64,000 nt of DNA. It comes from PALSA-129 sp963842505 (GTDB lineage Bacteria; Acidobacteriota; Terriglobia; Bryobacterales; Bryobacteraceae). Below the pieces are notes generated by a model. That model saw only the letters and a list, made by a program, of their open reading frames with translations. It was not told the DNA's origin and did not search any database. Below, piece by piece: positions 7,465 to 15,701 of this stretch. The stretch lies in the NCBI GenBank assembly GCA_963842505.1, contig CAWJGZ010000001.1, forward strand, positions 1,550,001-1,614,000, in the 5' to 3' direction. Every line of letters starts with the position of its first letter. The stretch's first letter is position 1. A program made the position numbers and the translations under genes.

Positions 7465-8931
7465 ATGGGCATTTGCCGTCGGGAGTTCGGCGCGTGCATG
7501 CTGGGCGGCCTGGCCGCGCGGTGGCTGCCGGCTGCTTCCTCCCGCACTCGCTTGACAGTAATGGTACTTGCGGAAAGCCTGCGGGCCGATTCGCTCGATC
7601 CGGGCAATCCACGGCTCGCGCCCGGTGGATTTCGCCGCTTGCTGGAAAAAGGCGCCTGGTTTCCCGATTGCCGCCACCTGTCGAGCACCTTCTCGGCCTG
7701 CGGCATCGCCAACCTGGCCACCGGCGCGTGGCCTTCGCAACACGGCATCGTCGCCGATTCCTGGTACGACCGCGCCGCCGGCCGGCCCGTCGCGGCCTCC
7801 GACGAAGATCTCCTGGCCACCACTCTCGGCGCGCAGGCCGTGGCCACCGGCGCACGCGTTTCGGTAGTAGCGCTGACGCGCGCCCACGCCGCGCTGTTCG
7901 CCGGCACTCACGGCGCGCGTTTGTTCTTCCTCGATGAGAGCGGCCGGTTCGCGGCCTCCGGAGTTGCGCCCGGCTGGCTCGATTCCTACAACCAATCCAA
8001 GCCGCTGGAGACCGCGCGCGGAGCCGCCTGGATGGCCGTCAATGCCGCCCCCGGCGCGCCCCCGCTGCGCACCCTGACTTTCAACGCGGCGCGGCCGCGC
8101 GAGTTCCTCTCGCTCTACAAGGCTTCCCCGTTCGGCCAGACCGCGCTCTACGATTTCGCCGGCGAGTTGATCGGGCGTGACAAGCTGGGGCAGGGAGACG
8201 ACCCCGATCTGCTCTGCATCATGGATGGTTCCGCCGCGCTGCTCGGCTATGAAACCGGCGGACGCTCGCCATTGATGAGCCAGATGCTGCTGCAACTCGA
8301 CCGCCGCCTGGAAAGCCTGTTGAATCTGCTCGCGCATGCCGTGGGAGAAAACGGCTTCAACCTGGTGCTGTGCGCGGCGCACGGCGCTCCGCCGGAGCCG
8401 CCGGCGGCTGCCCGGCCGCGCATGGCGGTGGATGGCGAAGCCATCGCCCAGGCGGTGGAATCCGCCATCAAGGGTTCCGCGAGCCACGTGGAGAAGTACG
8501 TCTACCCGTTCCTGTATTTGAAGAGCGCCGAAGCGGACGCGGAAAACACTCGTCTGCTGGCCGCGCGCGCCGCCATGGCACAGCCCGCCGTGGCCGGCTT
8601 CTACACCGCCCGCGGCGCCTGCTCCACGCATGACGAATGGGAGCAGCGCTTCCGCAACAGCTTCCACATGAACCGCTCGGGAGACGTGATGTTGAGTTAC
8701 CGGCCGGAATACGTGGAGGATTTTGGCGCCGGCCGCGGCGTCTCCTACGGCTCGCTCTATAACTACGACGCGCGCGTCCCGCTCTGCTTCTACGGTCCGT
8801 CATTCCGCGCCGGCGTATTCGAATCTCCGGTGGAGGCGGTGGACGTGGCTCCCACGCTGGCGCGCGTCATGGGGATCGCCGAGCCATCCTCCGCCGCTGG
8901 CCGCGTTTTGGGTGAGGTGTTGTCCCTGTGA
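7465..8931 (+). CDS. Alkaline-phosphatase-superfamily protein with degenerate active site
   Basis: 488 residues that align end to end with PafA-type alkaline phosphatases/phosphodiesterases (WPSQHGIVADSWYDR, YNYDARVPLCFYGPSF, VEAVDVAPTLARVMGI). Family active-site positions, from memory of PafA, are altered. The first metal Asp is Glu in LAESLRADSL (~37), and the nucleophile Thr is Ser in FSACGI (~77). The Asn is Asp in GIVADSWYD, and the KxR pair is RAH in LTRAHAAL. DxxxH is ALLGY (~255-259), DH is AH in CAAHGA (~302), and the last His is Tyr in VSYGSLY (~427). It is therefore probably a non-catalytic binding or scaffold protein. The hydrophobic N-terminus with C11 may be a signal. The stop overlaps the pyrD start by 4 bp. 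Confidence 0.75.
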   Translation: MGICRREFGACMLGGLAARWLPAASSRTRLTVMVLAESLRADSLDPGNPRLAPGGFRRLLEKGAWFPDCRHLSSTFSACGIANLATGAWPSQHGIVADSWYDRAAGRPVAASDEDLLATTLGAQAVATGARVSVVALTRAHAALFAGTHGARLFFLDESGRFAASGVAPGWLDSYNQSKPLETARGAAWMAVNAAPGAPPLRTLTFNAARPREFLSLYKASPFGQTALYDFAGELIGRDKLGQGDDPDLLCIMDGSAALLGYETGGRSPLMSQMLLQLDRRLESLLNLLAHAVGENGFNLVLCAAHGAPPEPPAAARPRMAVDGEAIAQAVESAIKGSASHVEKYVYPFLYLKSAEADAENTRLLAARAAMAQPAVAGFYTARGACSTHDEWEQRFRNSFHMNRSGDVMLSYRPEYVEDFGAGRGVSYGSLYNYDARVPLCFYGPSFRAGVFESPVEAVDVAPTLARVMGIAEPSSAAGRVLGEVLSL

Positions 8932-9839
8932 GCAGGCTCGCCACCTCCGTCTGCGGCATCGCGCTGCAAAATCCCGTGATTGCGGCCTCCGGCACCTTCG
9001 GCTATGGCCTGGAGTTCGCCAGGCAGGTGGATCTCAACTCGCTCGGCGGCCTGGTGGTGAAGGGGCTGTCGCGCGATCCCATCGAAGGTAACCCGGCGCC
9101 CCGCCTGTATGAAACCGCGGCCGGCATGATCAATTCCATCGGCCTGCAAAACGTGGGAGTGCGCGCCTTCGTCGCCGAAAAACTGCCCGCGCTGGCGAAA
9201 CTGCGGACGGCGGTTCTCGCCAACGTTTTCGGATACCAGACGGAAGATTACGTGGAAGTGGCGCGCGTCTTGGAAGATCACCAGGGCCTGGCCGCGTATG
9301 AGCTCAACGTTTCCTGTCCCAACACCAGGCACGGCGGCATGTACTTTTCGAGCGACCCCGCGCTGCTCAGTGAAGTGGTCTCCGCGGTGAAGCGGGTGGT
9401 GCGCCGGCCGCTGATCGTGAAGCTCTCGCCCAACGTCGCCGCCATCGAGCCGCTGGCGCGCGCCGCCGAAGAGAGCGGCGCCGATGCCATCTCGCTGGTG
9501 AATACATTTGTTGCGCTGGCGATTGATGCGCACACGCGCAAGCCGCGCATCGGCGCGGGCTTTGGCGGGCTATCCGGCCCGGCCATCAAGCCCATCGCGC
9601 TGCGCCTGGTGTGCCTGGCCGCGCGGGCCGTCAAGATTCCCATCATCGGCCTCGGCGGGATTGCCACCGGGGAAGACGCCGCGGAATTTCTGATCGCCGG
9701 GGCGAGCGCCGTGCAAGTGGGGACAGCTACGTTCTGGGACCCGCAATCGCCCGCGCGGATCGCGCGCGAACTCGGGGAATTTCTAGAGCGCGAGGGGATT
9801 GGAAACGTGAAGGAAATCGTCGGGACGTTGCAGATGTAA
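8928..9839 (+). CDS. pyrD: Dihydroorotate dehydrogenase, class 1B type
   Basis: Fourth step of pyrimidine synthesis: oxidises dihydroorotate to orotate using FMN. 303 residues; class 1 features include the start AASGTFGYGLEFA, the catalytic Cys in NVSCPNTRHGG, LIVKLSPNV, and the FMN phosphate loop GLGGIATGEDAAEF. Class 1B enzymes pair with an iron-sulfur/FAD subunit (PyrK), which is not in this window. GTG start at 8928 overlaps the preceding stop (GTGA), indicating translational coupling to the phosphatase-fold gene. Confidence 0.93.
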   Translation: MSRLATSVCGIALQNPVIAASGTFGYGLEFARQVDLNSLGGLVVKGLSRDPIEGNPAPRLYETAAGMINSIGLQNVGVRAFVAEKLPALAKLRTAVLANVFGYQTEDYVEVARVLEDHQGLAAYELNVSCPNTRHGGMYFSSDPALLSEVVSAVKRVVRRPLIVKLSPNVAAIEPLARAAEESGADAISLVNTFVALAIDAHTRKPRIGAGFGGLSGPAIKPIALRLVCLAARAVKIPIIGLGGIATGEDAAEFLIAGASAVQVGTATFWDPQSPARIARELGEFLEREGIGNVKEIVGTLQM

Positions 9840-9845
9840 GAAGGG

Positions 9846-9903
9846 GCGACAAACCGCTACACTCTCACGAGTTTAGTAAAATCGGGGCAGCGCGGTTTGT
9901 TGC
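9846..9903. repeat. 12-bp inverted repeat after pyrD
   Basis: Arms GCGACAAACCGC (9846-9857) and GCGGTTTGTTGC (9892-9903) differ at one position and enclose ~34 bases. It lies just past the pyrD stop, where a terminator would be, but no T-run follows. Could be a Rho-dependent 3' structure or a small repeat. Confidence 0.4.
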
Positions 9904-9994
9904 CGCAGCAGGCAGCCCCATCCGCAGTTGCGCATACTTGCCAACTTCTGTTGACAGCTCTAATCCAACCGGAGAGTACTCGAGATCGTTCCCC

Positions 9995-10396
9995 TCAGAT
10001 CCGGTGGATCCTTTGAAGACCAGGCCAGCGGTCGAAATTGCCGTCGAAGCTCAGAATCGATCGAATGCCGTGGCGCTCCATAACCGCAATGTGTACGGCG
10101 TCGCGGGCCGACAGCAACGCGCGATTCTGGACGATCTCCCCAGCACGCAGAACCTCCGCTTTCTCTATGGAAATCACTTCGTCGACGATGTCCAACATAA
10201 TCTGAAGTGCTGGTCCGATGGCTTCGCGCCTTTCAATAGCCGTATACCGATGGAGAATCTCTTGCAGCACTTCAGCGTCAGTGACCAGACGCTGCCCGGT
10301 TGCAATCAGGCGCTCCAGGATAACCTGTGCGTCGGTCTTATGGGGATGAGCCGCCCCAATCAGGTACATCGGGATGTTCGAATCGACGAAGATCAA
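9995..10396 (-). CDS. vapC: PIN-domain toxin (VapC family)
   Basis: 133-residue PIN-domain ribonuclease, the toxin of a type II toxin-antitoxin pair. Acidic metal-binding residues are in place: Asp in FVDSNIPMYL, Glu in DAEVLQEILHRY, Asp in LLSARDAVHIAVM and Asp in ILSFDGNFDR. The start overlaps the antitoxin stop by 4 bp (10393-10396), the classic VapBC arrangement in which antitoxin is made first. The likely target is RNA; which one cannot be told. Confidence 0.9.
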   Translation of the reverse strand: MIFVDSNIPMYLIGAAHPHKTDAQVILERLIATGQRLVTDAEVLQEILHRYTAIERREAIGPALQIMLDIVDEVISIEKAEVLRAGEIVQNRALLSARDAVHIAVMERHGIRSILSFDGNFDRWPGLQRIHRI

Positions 10397-10638
10397 CCCT
10401 GGTACCCTCGCTCAATTTCGCTCAGCATCTGCTCAAGGTCAGCGGTGGGGAACGAGTACTTCGCGCCTCGCCGAACCGCCTTCAGCTTCGTTTCGGGGTC
10501 AATCGCCGGCCGGCTCGCTCGCGCGTCCCGAAGCGCTCGGCGGACCCACTCACCCACTGTCAAACGTTCACGTTTGGCCAAGCGCTGGATGTCCGACATT
10601 TCGGGATCGGGAAGCAGCACCTGAAGACGCTTACTCAT
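10393..10638 (-). CDS. vapB: VapB-like antitoxin
   Basis: 81-residue partner of the PIN toxin that follows. The N-terminal half (RLQVLLPDPEMSDIQRLA, then LTVGEWVRRALRDAR) fits a ribbon-helix-helix DNA-binding fold. The C-terminal half (KYSFPTADLEQMLSEIERGY) is the sort of acidic tail that wraps the toxin. Expected to bind its own promoter in the 84 bp upstream; no clear palindrome was found there. Confidence 0.8.
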   Translation of the reverse strand: MSKRLQVLLPDPEMSDIQRLAKRERLTVGEWVRRALRDARASRPAIDPETKLKAVRRGAKYSFPTADLEQMLSEIERGYQG

Positions 10639-10722
10639 AGAGTGAGTATAGCATAATCATGGACAGAGTGCCTGTTTCAGCTAGCGGAGGGGCTACCGGA
10701 ATCCACGTTTTCTGATCTCTTG

Positions 10723-11136
10723 TCATCCGACACCATAAATCCCGTCGAAATCGGCGAAGAAACACTCTACGGCCAAGGCCGGCTCAGAGCTTTGCAGAAA
10801 CTTCGCGGCAGCTTGCAAGTCGTCGGTCTGTTTTTCTACCGGCGTACCCGGGTAGGCGCCGCAATCGCTGTGGGCGAACATCCACAAGCGCGCCGACCGG
10901 TGCAGGCGCATCGACGTGCGGACCATGCCGAGCACGAAATCGCGGTCGCCTTCGGCATCGGGAGCCGCCAGGGACTTGGCGGAGCCGGGGATCTTGATCT
11001 GGTCGTAGGTGAGAATGCCGCGGCGCTTCAAAAACTTCCGAGTGGCCAGATCAAAGCGCGCATCGAAGCAGGAAATGATGCAGGCGTCGGCCTGGTACAG
11101 TTCCCGCGGGCAGTCGAAGTGGAAGAGCTTCCGCAT
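10723..11136 (-). CDS. Small beta-carbonic-anhydrase-like protein
   Basis: 137 residues, shorter than the usual ~180-220 of beta-class carbonic anhydrases, but with both zinc motifs intact: C23-x-D25-x-R27 in ISCFDARFD and H89-x-x-C92 in AHSDCGAYPG. CO2 hydration is possible; binding without catalysis is also possible. It is the last gene of the run XRE - NfeD - flotillin - PspA and starts 39 bp past the pspA stop, which suggests a link to membrane or proton homeostasis (inference). Confidence 0.75.
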   Translation of the reverse strand: MRKLFHFDCPRELYQADACIISCFDARFDLATRKFLKRRGILTYDQIKIPGSAKSLAAPDAEGDRDFVLGMVRTSMRLHRSARLWMFAHSDCGAYPGTPVEKQTDDLQAAAKFLQSSEPALAVECFFADFDGIYGVG

Positions 11137-11175
11137 GAGTGGAAACGGGGGGCAGGACGGAACTGCCCCACGGGC

Positions 11176-11838
11176 TTATCCCGCTTTCCGCTTGGCCTTC
11201 AGTTCGTTCAGCAGGCGGTCGATCTCATCCTGCTTTTCCATCGCGGCGAACTGGTCGTCCACGTTGTCGGCCAGCAACTCCGACTTCGCCTGCGCCGTGG
11301 CCTCCGTGTGCCGCACTTTGGCCTTCATGCGGTCGAAGGCCGCGGCATTCGACGATTCGCCGAGGTTCAGGCCGGCCTCGTTGGCTTTGTTCAGGGCCCG
11401 CGAACGCCGGTGCTGCGCGATCAGCATGTCGCTCTTGGATTGCGCCTCCGCCAGCTTCTGTTGCAGTTTGAGCAGCGCGCCCTTCAGGTTTTCCACTTGC
11501 GTCTTCTGGTCTTCCACCTGCTGCTTGAAACTCTCGGCGGTGGATTGGTAGCTCATGGACCGCTCCACGGCCGCGCGCGCCAGCGTGTCGTCTTTCTTGT
11601 CGACGGCCAGCTCCGCGCGGCGCATCCAATGGCGCGCGCTCTCTTCGCTCTCGCTGAGCTTCTTGTCGAGCACGTGCTGGTCGGCAATCGAAATCGCCAC
11701 CTGGGTCTTCACCTGGAGCAACTGGTTCTGCATGTCCAGGATGACCTGCTTGATCATTTTTTCGGGATCTTCGGCCTTATCCACTAGGTCGTTGATATTG
11801 GCCCGAACCAAAGTCGAAACTCGCTCTAAGAGTGCCAT
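11176..11838 (-). CDS. pspA: PspA/IM30 family membrane-stress protein
   Basis: 220-residue, almost entirely coiled-coil protein of the phage-shock A family, which polymerises on the inner face of damaged membranes (ESCRT-III relative). The N-terminal amphipathic helix ALLERVSTLVRANINDLVDK and the following DPEKMIKQVILDMQNQL are diagnostic. It is 15 bp downstream of the flotillin gene, same strand. No PspF/PspBC homologue is seen, so control is probably by the XRE protein heading the operon. Confidence 0.92.
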   Translation of the reverse strand: MALLERVSTLVRANINDLVDKAEDPEKMIKQVILDMQNQLLQVKTQVAISIADQHVLDKKLSESEESARHWMRRAELAVDKKDDTLARAAVERSMSYQSTAESFKQQVEDQKTQVENLKGALLKLQQKLAEAQSKSDMLIAQHRRSRALNKANEAGLNLGESSNAAAFDRMKAKVRHTEATAQAKSELLADNVDDQFAAMEKQDEIDRLLNELKAKRKAG

Positions 11839-11853
11839 GGAATTCTCCTTGGG

Positions 11854-13296
11854 TTATGTTTTGGATTCCGTGCCCTGCGCCGTGTCCCCCGGCTTGGGCG
11901 TCTTGTCGCCGATCATCCGCACCTTCGCGAAGAGTTCGCTCATGGGCATGCCGGAGAGCGTCTCGAACAGCGCGGGGATCTGCGCCGCCATTTGTGTGAT
12001 GTCGCCCGTGACCTTGTGGAGACCCGCCGTGTCGCCGCTGCCCGTGGAGACGATGGTGATCTTGTCCACGTTGGCCAGCGGCGCGGCCAGGGCCTTGACG
12101 ATCTCGGGCATGTTGGTGATCAGCTTGTCGACGATGGCCGCCTGGTTGAACTGCTGGTAGGCCTCGGCCTTCACGTTCATGGCCCGGGCTTCGGCATCGC
12201 CTTTCTTGAAGATGATTTCGGCTTCGGCTTCGCCCTGCGCCCGGATGGCCGCGGCCTGGCCTTCGGCTTCCGTGGTGAGCCGCTGCTTCTCGGCTGCCGC
12301 CAGGGTCTCGATGCGTTTGCGCTCATACTCGGCGGCTTTATACACCGTGGCGGTCAGCTCGCGGTCGCGGCGCAGAATTTCAGCGTCCTGCACCTTGACC
12401 TCGTGCTCCTTCTCCACCTGGTGGATGGTGACTTCCTCGGCGCGCACCTGCTGCTGCATGATGTTGCCTTGGATCTCGTAAGCCTTGTCGGCGGTGGCCT
12501 GCTGCTTCTTGACCATCTCCAGATATTCGGCCTTCTTGACTTCCAGATCGCGCTGCGCCTCGGCCTGCTTGGCCTGCGAAAGCGTCTCCGCCAGCACCCG
12601 CTCCTGGTCGGCCTGGGCCTTGGCGACGGCGGCTTCGCGGGCGGCCACGGCGCGCCTGATGGCGGTGTCGCGGTCGGCTTCCGCGGCGGCCACGTCGGCG
12701 TCGCGCTTGATGCGCGCCACGTCCGGGCGCCCCATGTTGCTGATGTAATCGTTCTTGTCGCGGACCTCCTTGATGGTGAACGAAATCACTTCGAGGCCCA
12801 TCTTGTTCATGTCGTCGGCGCAGGTGGAGCGCATCCGCTCGCCCACCATTTCAGGCTGCTTGACGATCTCCTCCACCGTGAGCTGGCCGATGATGCCGCG
12901 CAGGTGGCCTTCCATCACCAGACGGATCAAACCCTCGCGCTCCTCGGGCGGCTTGGTCAGAAACTGCTCGGCCGCCGTAAGAATGCTCTCCGGATCCGAC
13001 TTCACTTTGATCTGCGCCACCGCTTCCACCGTGACCGCTACGCCCTGGCGGGTATAGAGGTCCTGCTTCGGTGCGACGTCGAACGACATCAGCTCAAGCG
13101 ACAGCCCGCGGCACGATTGCACCATGGGGTAAATCACCGTGCCGCGGCCTTTGATGACGCGCGTGCCGCCGAAACCGTAGACGATCAGCGCTTCGTGCGG
13201 TCCGGCTTTGCGGTACAGCTTGGCGAAGACCGCCATGATGAACATCAGGGCCAGCAGGCAAATGCCGGCGATGACAACGGGAGTTGTGTAATCCAT
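11854..13296 (-). CDS. Flotillin-like SPFH-domain membrane protein
   Basis: 480 residues: one N-terminal membrane segment (TPVVIAGICLLALMFIMAVF), an SPFH/band-7 domain (GFGGTRVIKGRGTVIYPMVQ), then a long Ala/Glu/Lys/Gln-rich coiled coil ending near LAAPLANVDKITIVSTGSGD, the usual flotillin C-terminal block. Such proteins scaffold fluid membrane domains. An in-frame ATG 33 codons upstream is open, but ATG at 13296 begins directly before the membrane segment and has GGAGAGG upstream. It lies between an NfeD gene (19 bp gap) and pspA (15 bp), the well known NfeD-flotillin partnership. Confidence 0.92.
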   Translation of the reverse strand: MDYTTPVVIAGICLLALMFIMAVFAKLYRKAGPHEALIVYGFGGTRVIKGRGTVIYPMVQSCRGLSLELMSFDVAPKQDLYTRQGVAVTVEAVAQIKVKSDPESILTAAEQFLTKPPEEREGLIRLVMEGHLRGIIGQLTVEEIVKQPEMVGERMRSTCADDMNKMGLEVISFTIKEVRDKNDYISNMGRPDVARIKRDADVAAAEADRDTAIRRAVAAREAAVAKAQADQERVLAETLSQAKQAEAQRDLEVKKAEYLEMVKKQQATADKAYEIQGNIMQQQVRAEEVTIHQVEKEHEVKVQDAEILRRDRELTATVYKAAEYERKRIETLAAAEKQRLTTEAEGQAAAIRAQGEAEAEIIFKKGDAEARAMNVKAEAYQQFNQAAIVDKLITNMPEIVKALAAPLANVDKITIVSTGSGDTAGLHKVTGDITQMAAQIPALFETLSGMPMSELFAKVRMIGDKTPKPGDTAQGTESKT

Positions 13297-13315
13297 AAAA
13301 GGTGACGCCTCTCCT

Positions 13316-13897
13316 TTAACTCTTGGGCTGCGGTTCCTCCGCCGGGTCCTCCCAGCGGCGCACGTACGCCAGCCCCTTCTCGTAGCGCGTGACAATCACT
13401 TCGGTGCCCTTGGCGATGGCCTCGCCGTCTTCGCTGCGCGCCCCGGCCACATGGCGCGTGCCGCCCTGCGTGTAAACCATCTCTCCGGTGCCGCCGGGAC
13501 GGATTGGAATAGAGGTGCGGCCCAGCACCCCGACCATCTCATAATCGGCCGGATCGAGCGGCTGCTCGTCGGCCATCAACACCTTGGCCAGGAAAAGGAA
13601 GACCAGCGACGCGGCGCCCAGGCCGCTCAACGTGGCCACCACAATTGCGATGACCACCCACACGTGGTAATAGTGCTCCAGCAAGTAACCGGTGCCGCCG
13701 AACCAGGCCAGGAACGCGGCGAGCGTGCCGAAATTGAACCATGGCAACTGGCTGCCGCGCGCGCCGCCGGGAATATGAATGCCGTGATGCACGTGCAGGT
13801 GCGGCAGATGCAGATGCGTGGTGCCGGCCACCAGCGCCAGCGCGCTGAGGCCGAAGCCCACCAGGAAACAAATGAGGTAGAAGTCGGACCAGGTCAT
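13316..13897 (-). CDS. NfeD-family membrane protein
   Basis: ~193 residues with membrane segments at the start (DFYLICFLVGFGLSALALVA) and in the middle (WVVIAIVVATLSGLGAASLV) and a C-terminal OB-like domain (VGVLGRTSIPIRPGGTGEMV) typical of NfeD proteins that accompany flotillins. Between them is a His-rich stretch (THLHLPHLHVHHGIHIP) that may bind metal. ATG at 13897 overlaps the stop of the XRE gene (ATGA). Upstream in-frame codons read through the XRE gene and are not used. Confidence 0.88.
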   Translation of the reverse strand: MTWSDFYLICFLVGFGLSALALVAGTTHLHLPHLHVHHGIHIPGGARGSQLPWFNFGTLAAFLAWFGGTGYLLEHYYHVWVVIAIVVATLSGLGAASLVFLFLAKVLMADEQPLDPADYEMVGVLGRTSIPIRPGGTGEMVYTQGGTRHVAGARSEDGEAIAKGTEVIVTRYEKGLAYVRRWEDPAEEPQPKS

Positions 13898-14391
13898 GAA
13901 CGTCTCCTCGTTGGACGCGGCGATGCCGCTGGCTTCAGCACTTCGAGCAATCGCTCGGCCAGCCCCGGGTTTTCGAGCACCGTGCCCAGCAGCACGAGGC
14001 ACATGCGCGAATCCGCGTGGCGCGCCACCGCCAGCAGGGCATGATGCAGTTCCGGGTCTTTGCGGAAGCGCTCCGCGCCGCTCACCAGCCACAGGTCGAG
14101 CTTGTCTTCGAGCGCGCCCACGTCGGAGATCAGCTCGTTCTGAAAACCTTCGGGATCGTCCACCAGGTAGCCCGGATGCACTTTGAAGAATCGCGCCAGC
14201 AGCATGCGCGTCGAGTTGGTCAAGTGCGGCCGCGCGCCGCTCTCAATCTGCGAGAGGTAGCTCTGGCTGATGGATTTGCCGAGTTCCTTTTTGATCAGCC
14301 GGGCCATCTCGAGCTGCGAGAGTTCGCGGTCGAGACTGCGAAGCGTGCCTTCCACTTCGCGGAGGTAGCGGAGCTTTTCGCCGAGCCTCAT
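13894..14391 (-). CDS. XRE-family transcriptional regulator
   Basis: 165-residue regulator with a Cro/C1 helix-turn-helix near residues 20-75 (LEMARLIKKELGKSISQSYLSQIESGARPH) and a longer C-terminal region with no recognised motif that could sense a signal. First gene of the NfeD-flotillin-PspA-carbonic-anhydrase operon. A perfect 8-bp inverted repeat lies only a few bases upstream of its ATG, which fits autorepression. The leader would be very short. Confidence 0.85.
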   Translation of the reverse strand: MRLGEKLRYLREVEGTLRSLDRELSQLEMARLIKKELGKSISQSYLSQIESGARPHLTNSTRMLLARFFKVHPGYLVDDPEGFQNELISDVGALEDKLDLWLVSGAERFRKDPELHHALLAVARHADSRMCLVLLGTVLENPGLAERLLEVLKPAASPRPTRRRS

Positions 14392-14395
14392 TATG

Positions 14396-14425
14396 GCAAT
14401 CTGTGATTAATATATTGCAGATTGC
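14396..14425. promoter_or_regulatory. Palindromic operator/promoter of the XRE-flotillin-PspA operon
   Basis: GCAATCTG (14396-14403) and CAGATTGC (14418-14425) form a perfect 8-bp inverted repeat around an AT-rich 14-bp centre that reads as a possible -10 region (TATATTAAT on the minus strand). The repeat ends 5 bp from the XRE start codon. Binding by the XRE protein would block RNA polymerase; this is inferred from position and symmetry. Confidence 0.55.
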
Positions 14426-14461
14426 GATGGATGTCAAGGGGGAAAAGAGAAACGGCCGATT

Positions 14462-15643
14462 TTACTTTAGCGGGAGCGTTTCACTACAGTCGGTTGGTTT
14501 GTAAATCCGAGCGGTGGCGCCCTGGTGGGACCACCACTCTTGCCAGATCGGGTACTGCGATTGCGGTGAGTCCTCAGCGCCCTTGAGAGTCCGACGCGTT
14601 AGCATTTGTAACGCGTACATCGCGCATTCTGCTGTGCGGGCGTCCGCACTACGCAGTAAATCCAACAAGATCGGAACTGCGGCGCGCGATCCCGTGAACC
14701 CCATCGCACTGATGGCCTCCAGTCGCGTCTCTGGAGTGCCCGGGCGCATCAAGCCAATCAATAATGGAACTGCCCGGTCCCCGCCGTTCTCAGCGGCTGG
14801 ATTCAGGTAACCATCCCCCGGGTGCCTCTGTGCAATCTCCAGCAATAGCGGAAACCACTGTGGATCGCCGCTCGACCCTAAGACGTGCGCTGCCTCGCCA
14901 TAATCGTATGTTCGGGACGGGTCGCTTCGGAGCATGTCCGCCAATACCGCCCTGCTGCGAGGAGTATTAAGGCGGCCCATTGCCAGAGGCACGTGACCGA
15001 GTACCCCGGCTTTGGCGTAACGAATCAGAGTGTCTTCAAGTGCGAGCGGCGCCAGGCTCGCAAGAACAATGCCGGCGTCCCCCCACCATTCGACATCCGT
15101 GGGTCGGGCCTTAGCCCAGAACTGATCTACCCAGGCTTGAAGCTCTTTGGAACCGTACCAGGTGCTCGGGGCTACAAAGAAATGCAGGTGGTTGTGCACC
15201 TCAAAAACCGATTCTGGGAGGCGGGACAGTTGCCCGCCGCGGGGCCCATGTTCAAGGCGGCGGACGGCTTCCACGGCATGGTATCCGGGATCGATGGACT
15301 TACGCTCATAGTTCAGCAGGACTCTCTCGGTGTGCTTGGCGCCCCGCTCTAGAGGCATCGAGGAAGAAGCACAACTGCCGGGGCGCGGGAGTATAGCGCA
15401 TGATGACGTAAGGCTCGGATCAGTGGACAGTTTGATATCGTAGCCTGCGCAGGGAGTGTAAGGGTTGGCGCGGATGATATCCTGCGGTTCCGTCCCGGTG
15501 TTGGTCACTTCAAAATAAATAAAGATCGGTTCACCAACCGCGAACGTGTCCTTCTCAAAATAGAAGCGCCCGCTGAGTTGTCCGAATGCAGCAGTGCAGC
15601 ACAGGAGTGTAAGTAGTGGCCGGTGAGCAGGCACTTTGCTCAT
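14462..15643 (-). CDS. Exported HEAT-repeat protein
   Basis: ~393 residues. The N-terminus (RPLLTLLCCTAAFGQ) looks like a signal peptide. Residues ~20-120 form a beta-sandwich-like region (TFAVGEPIFIYFEVTNTGTE). The C-terminal half contains HEAT-type helical repeats (RAVPLLIGLMRPGTPETRLE, RAAVPILLDLLRSADARTAE). Likely an extracytoplasmic binding protein of unknown partner. Start chosen at ATG 15643; ATG at 15667 is also open. It is convergent with nothing and stands alone. Confidence 0.8.
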   Translation of the reverse strand: MSKVPAHRPLLTLLCCTAAFGQLSGRFYFEKDTFAVGEPIFIYFEVTNTGTEPQDIIRANPYTPCAGYDIKLSTDPSLTSSCAILPRPGSCASSSMPLERGAKHTERVLLNYERKSIDPGYHAVEAVRRLEHGPRGGQLSRLPESVFEVHNHLHFFVAPSTWYGSKELQAWVDQFWAKARPTDVEWWGDAGIVLASLAPLALEDTLIRYAKAGVLGHVPLAMGRLNTPRSRAVLADMLRSDPSRTYDYGEAAHVLGSSGDPQWFPLLLEIAQRHPGDGYLNPAAENGGDRAVPLLIGLMRPGTPETRLEAISAMGFTGSRAAVPILLDLLRSADARTAECAMYALQMLTRRTLKGAEDSPQSQYPIWQEWWSHQGATARIYKPTDCSETLPLK

Positions 15644-15701
15644 TCCTGTTTGCAAGTATAACTCCACCTGTGTGCCGACTGGCCCTGTGCGGCGCCGCGC
15701 G

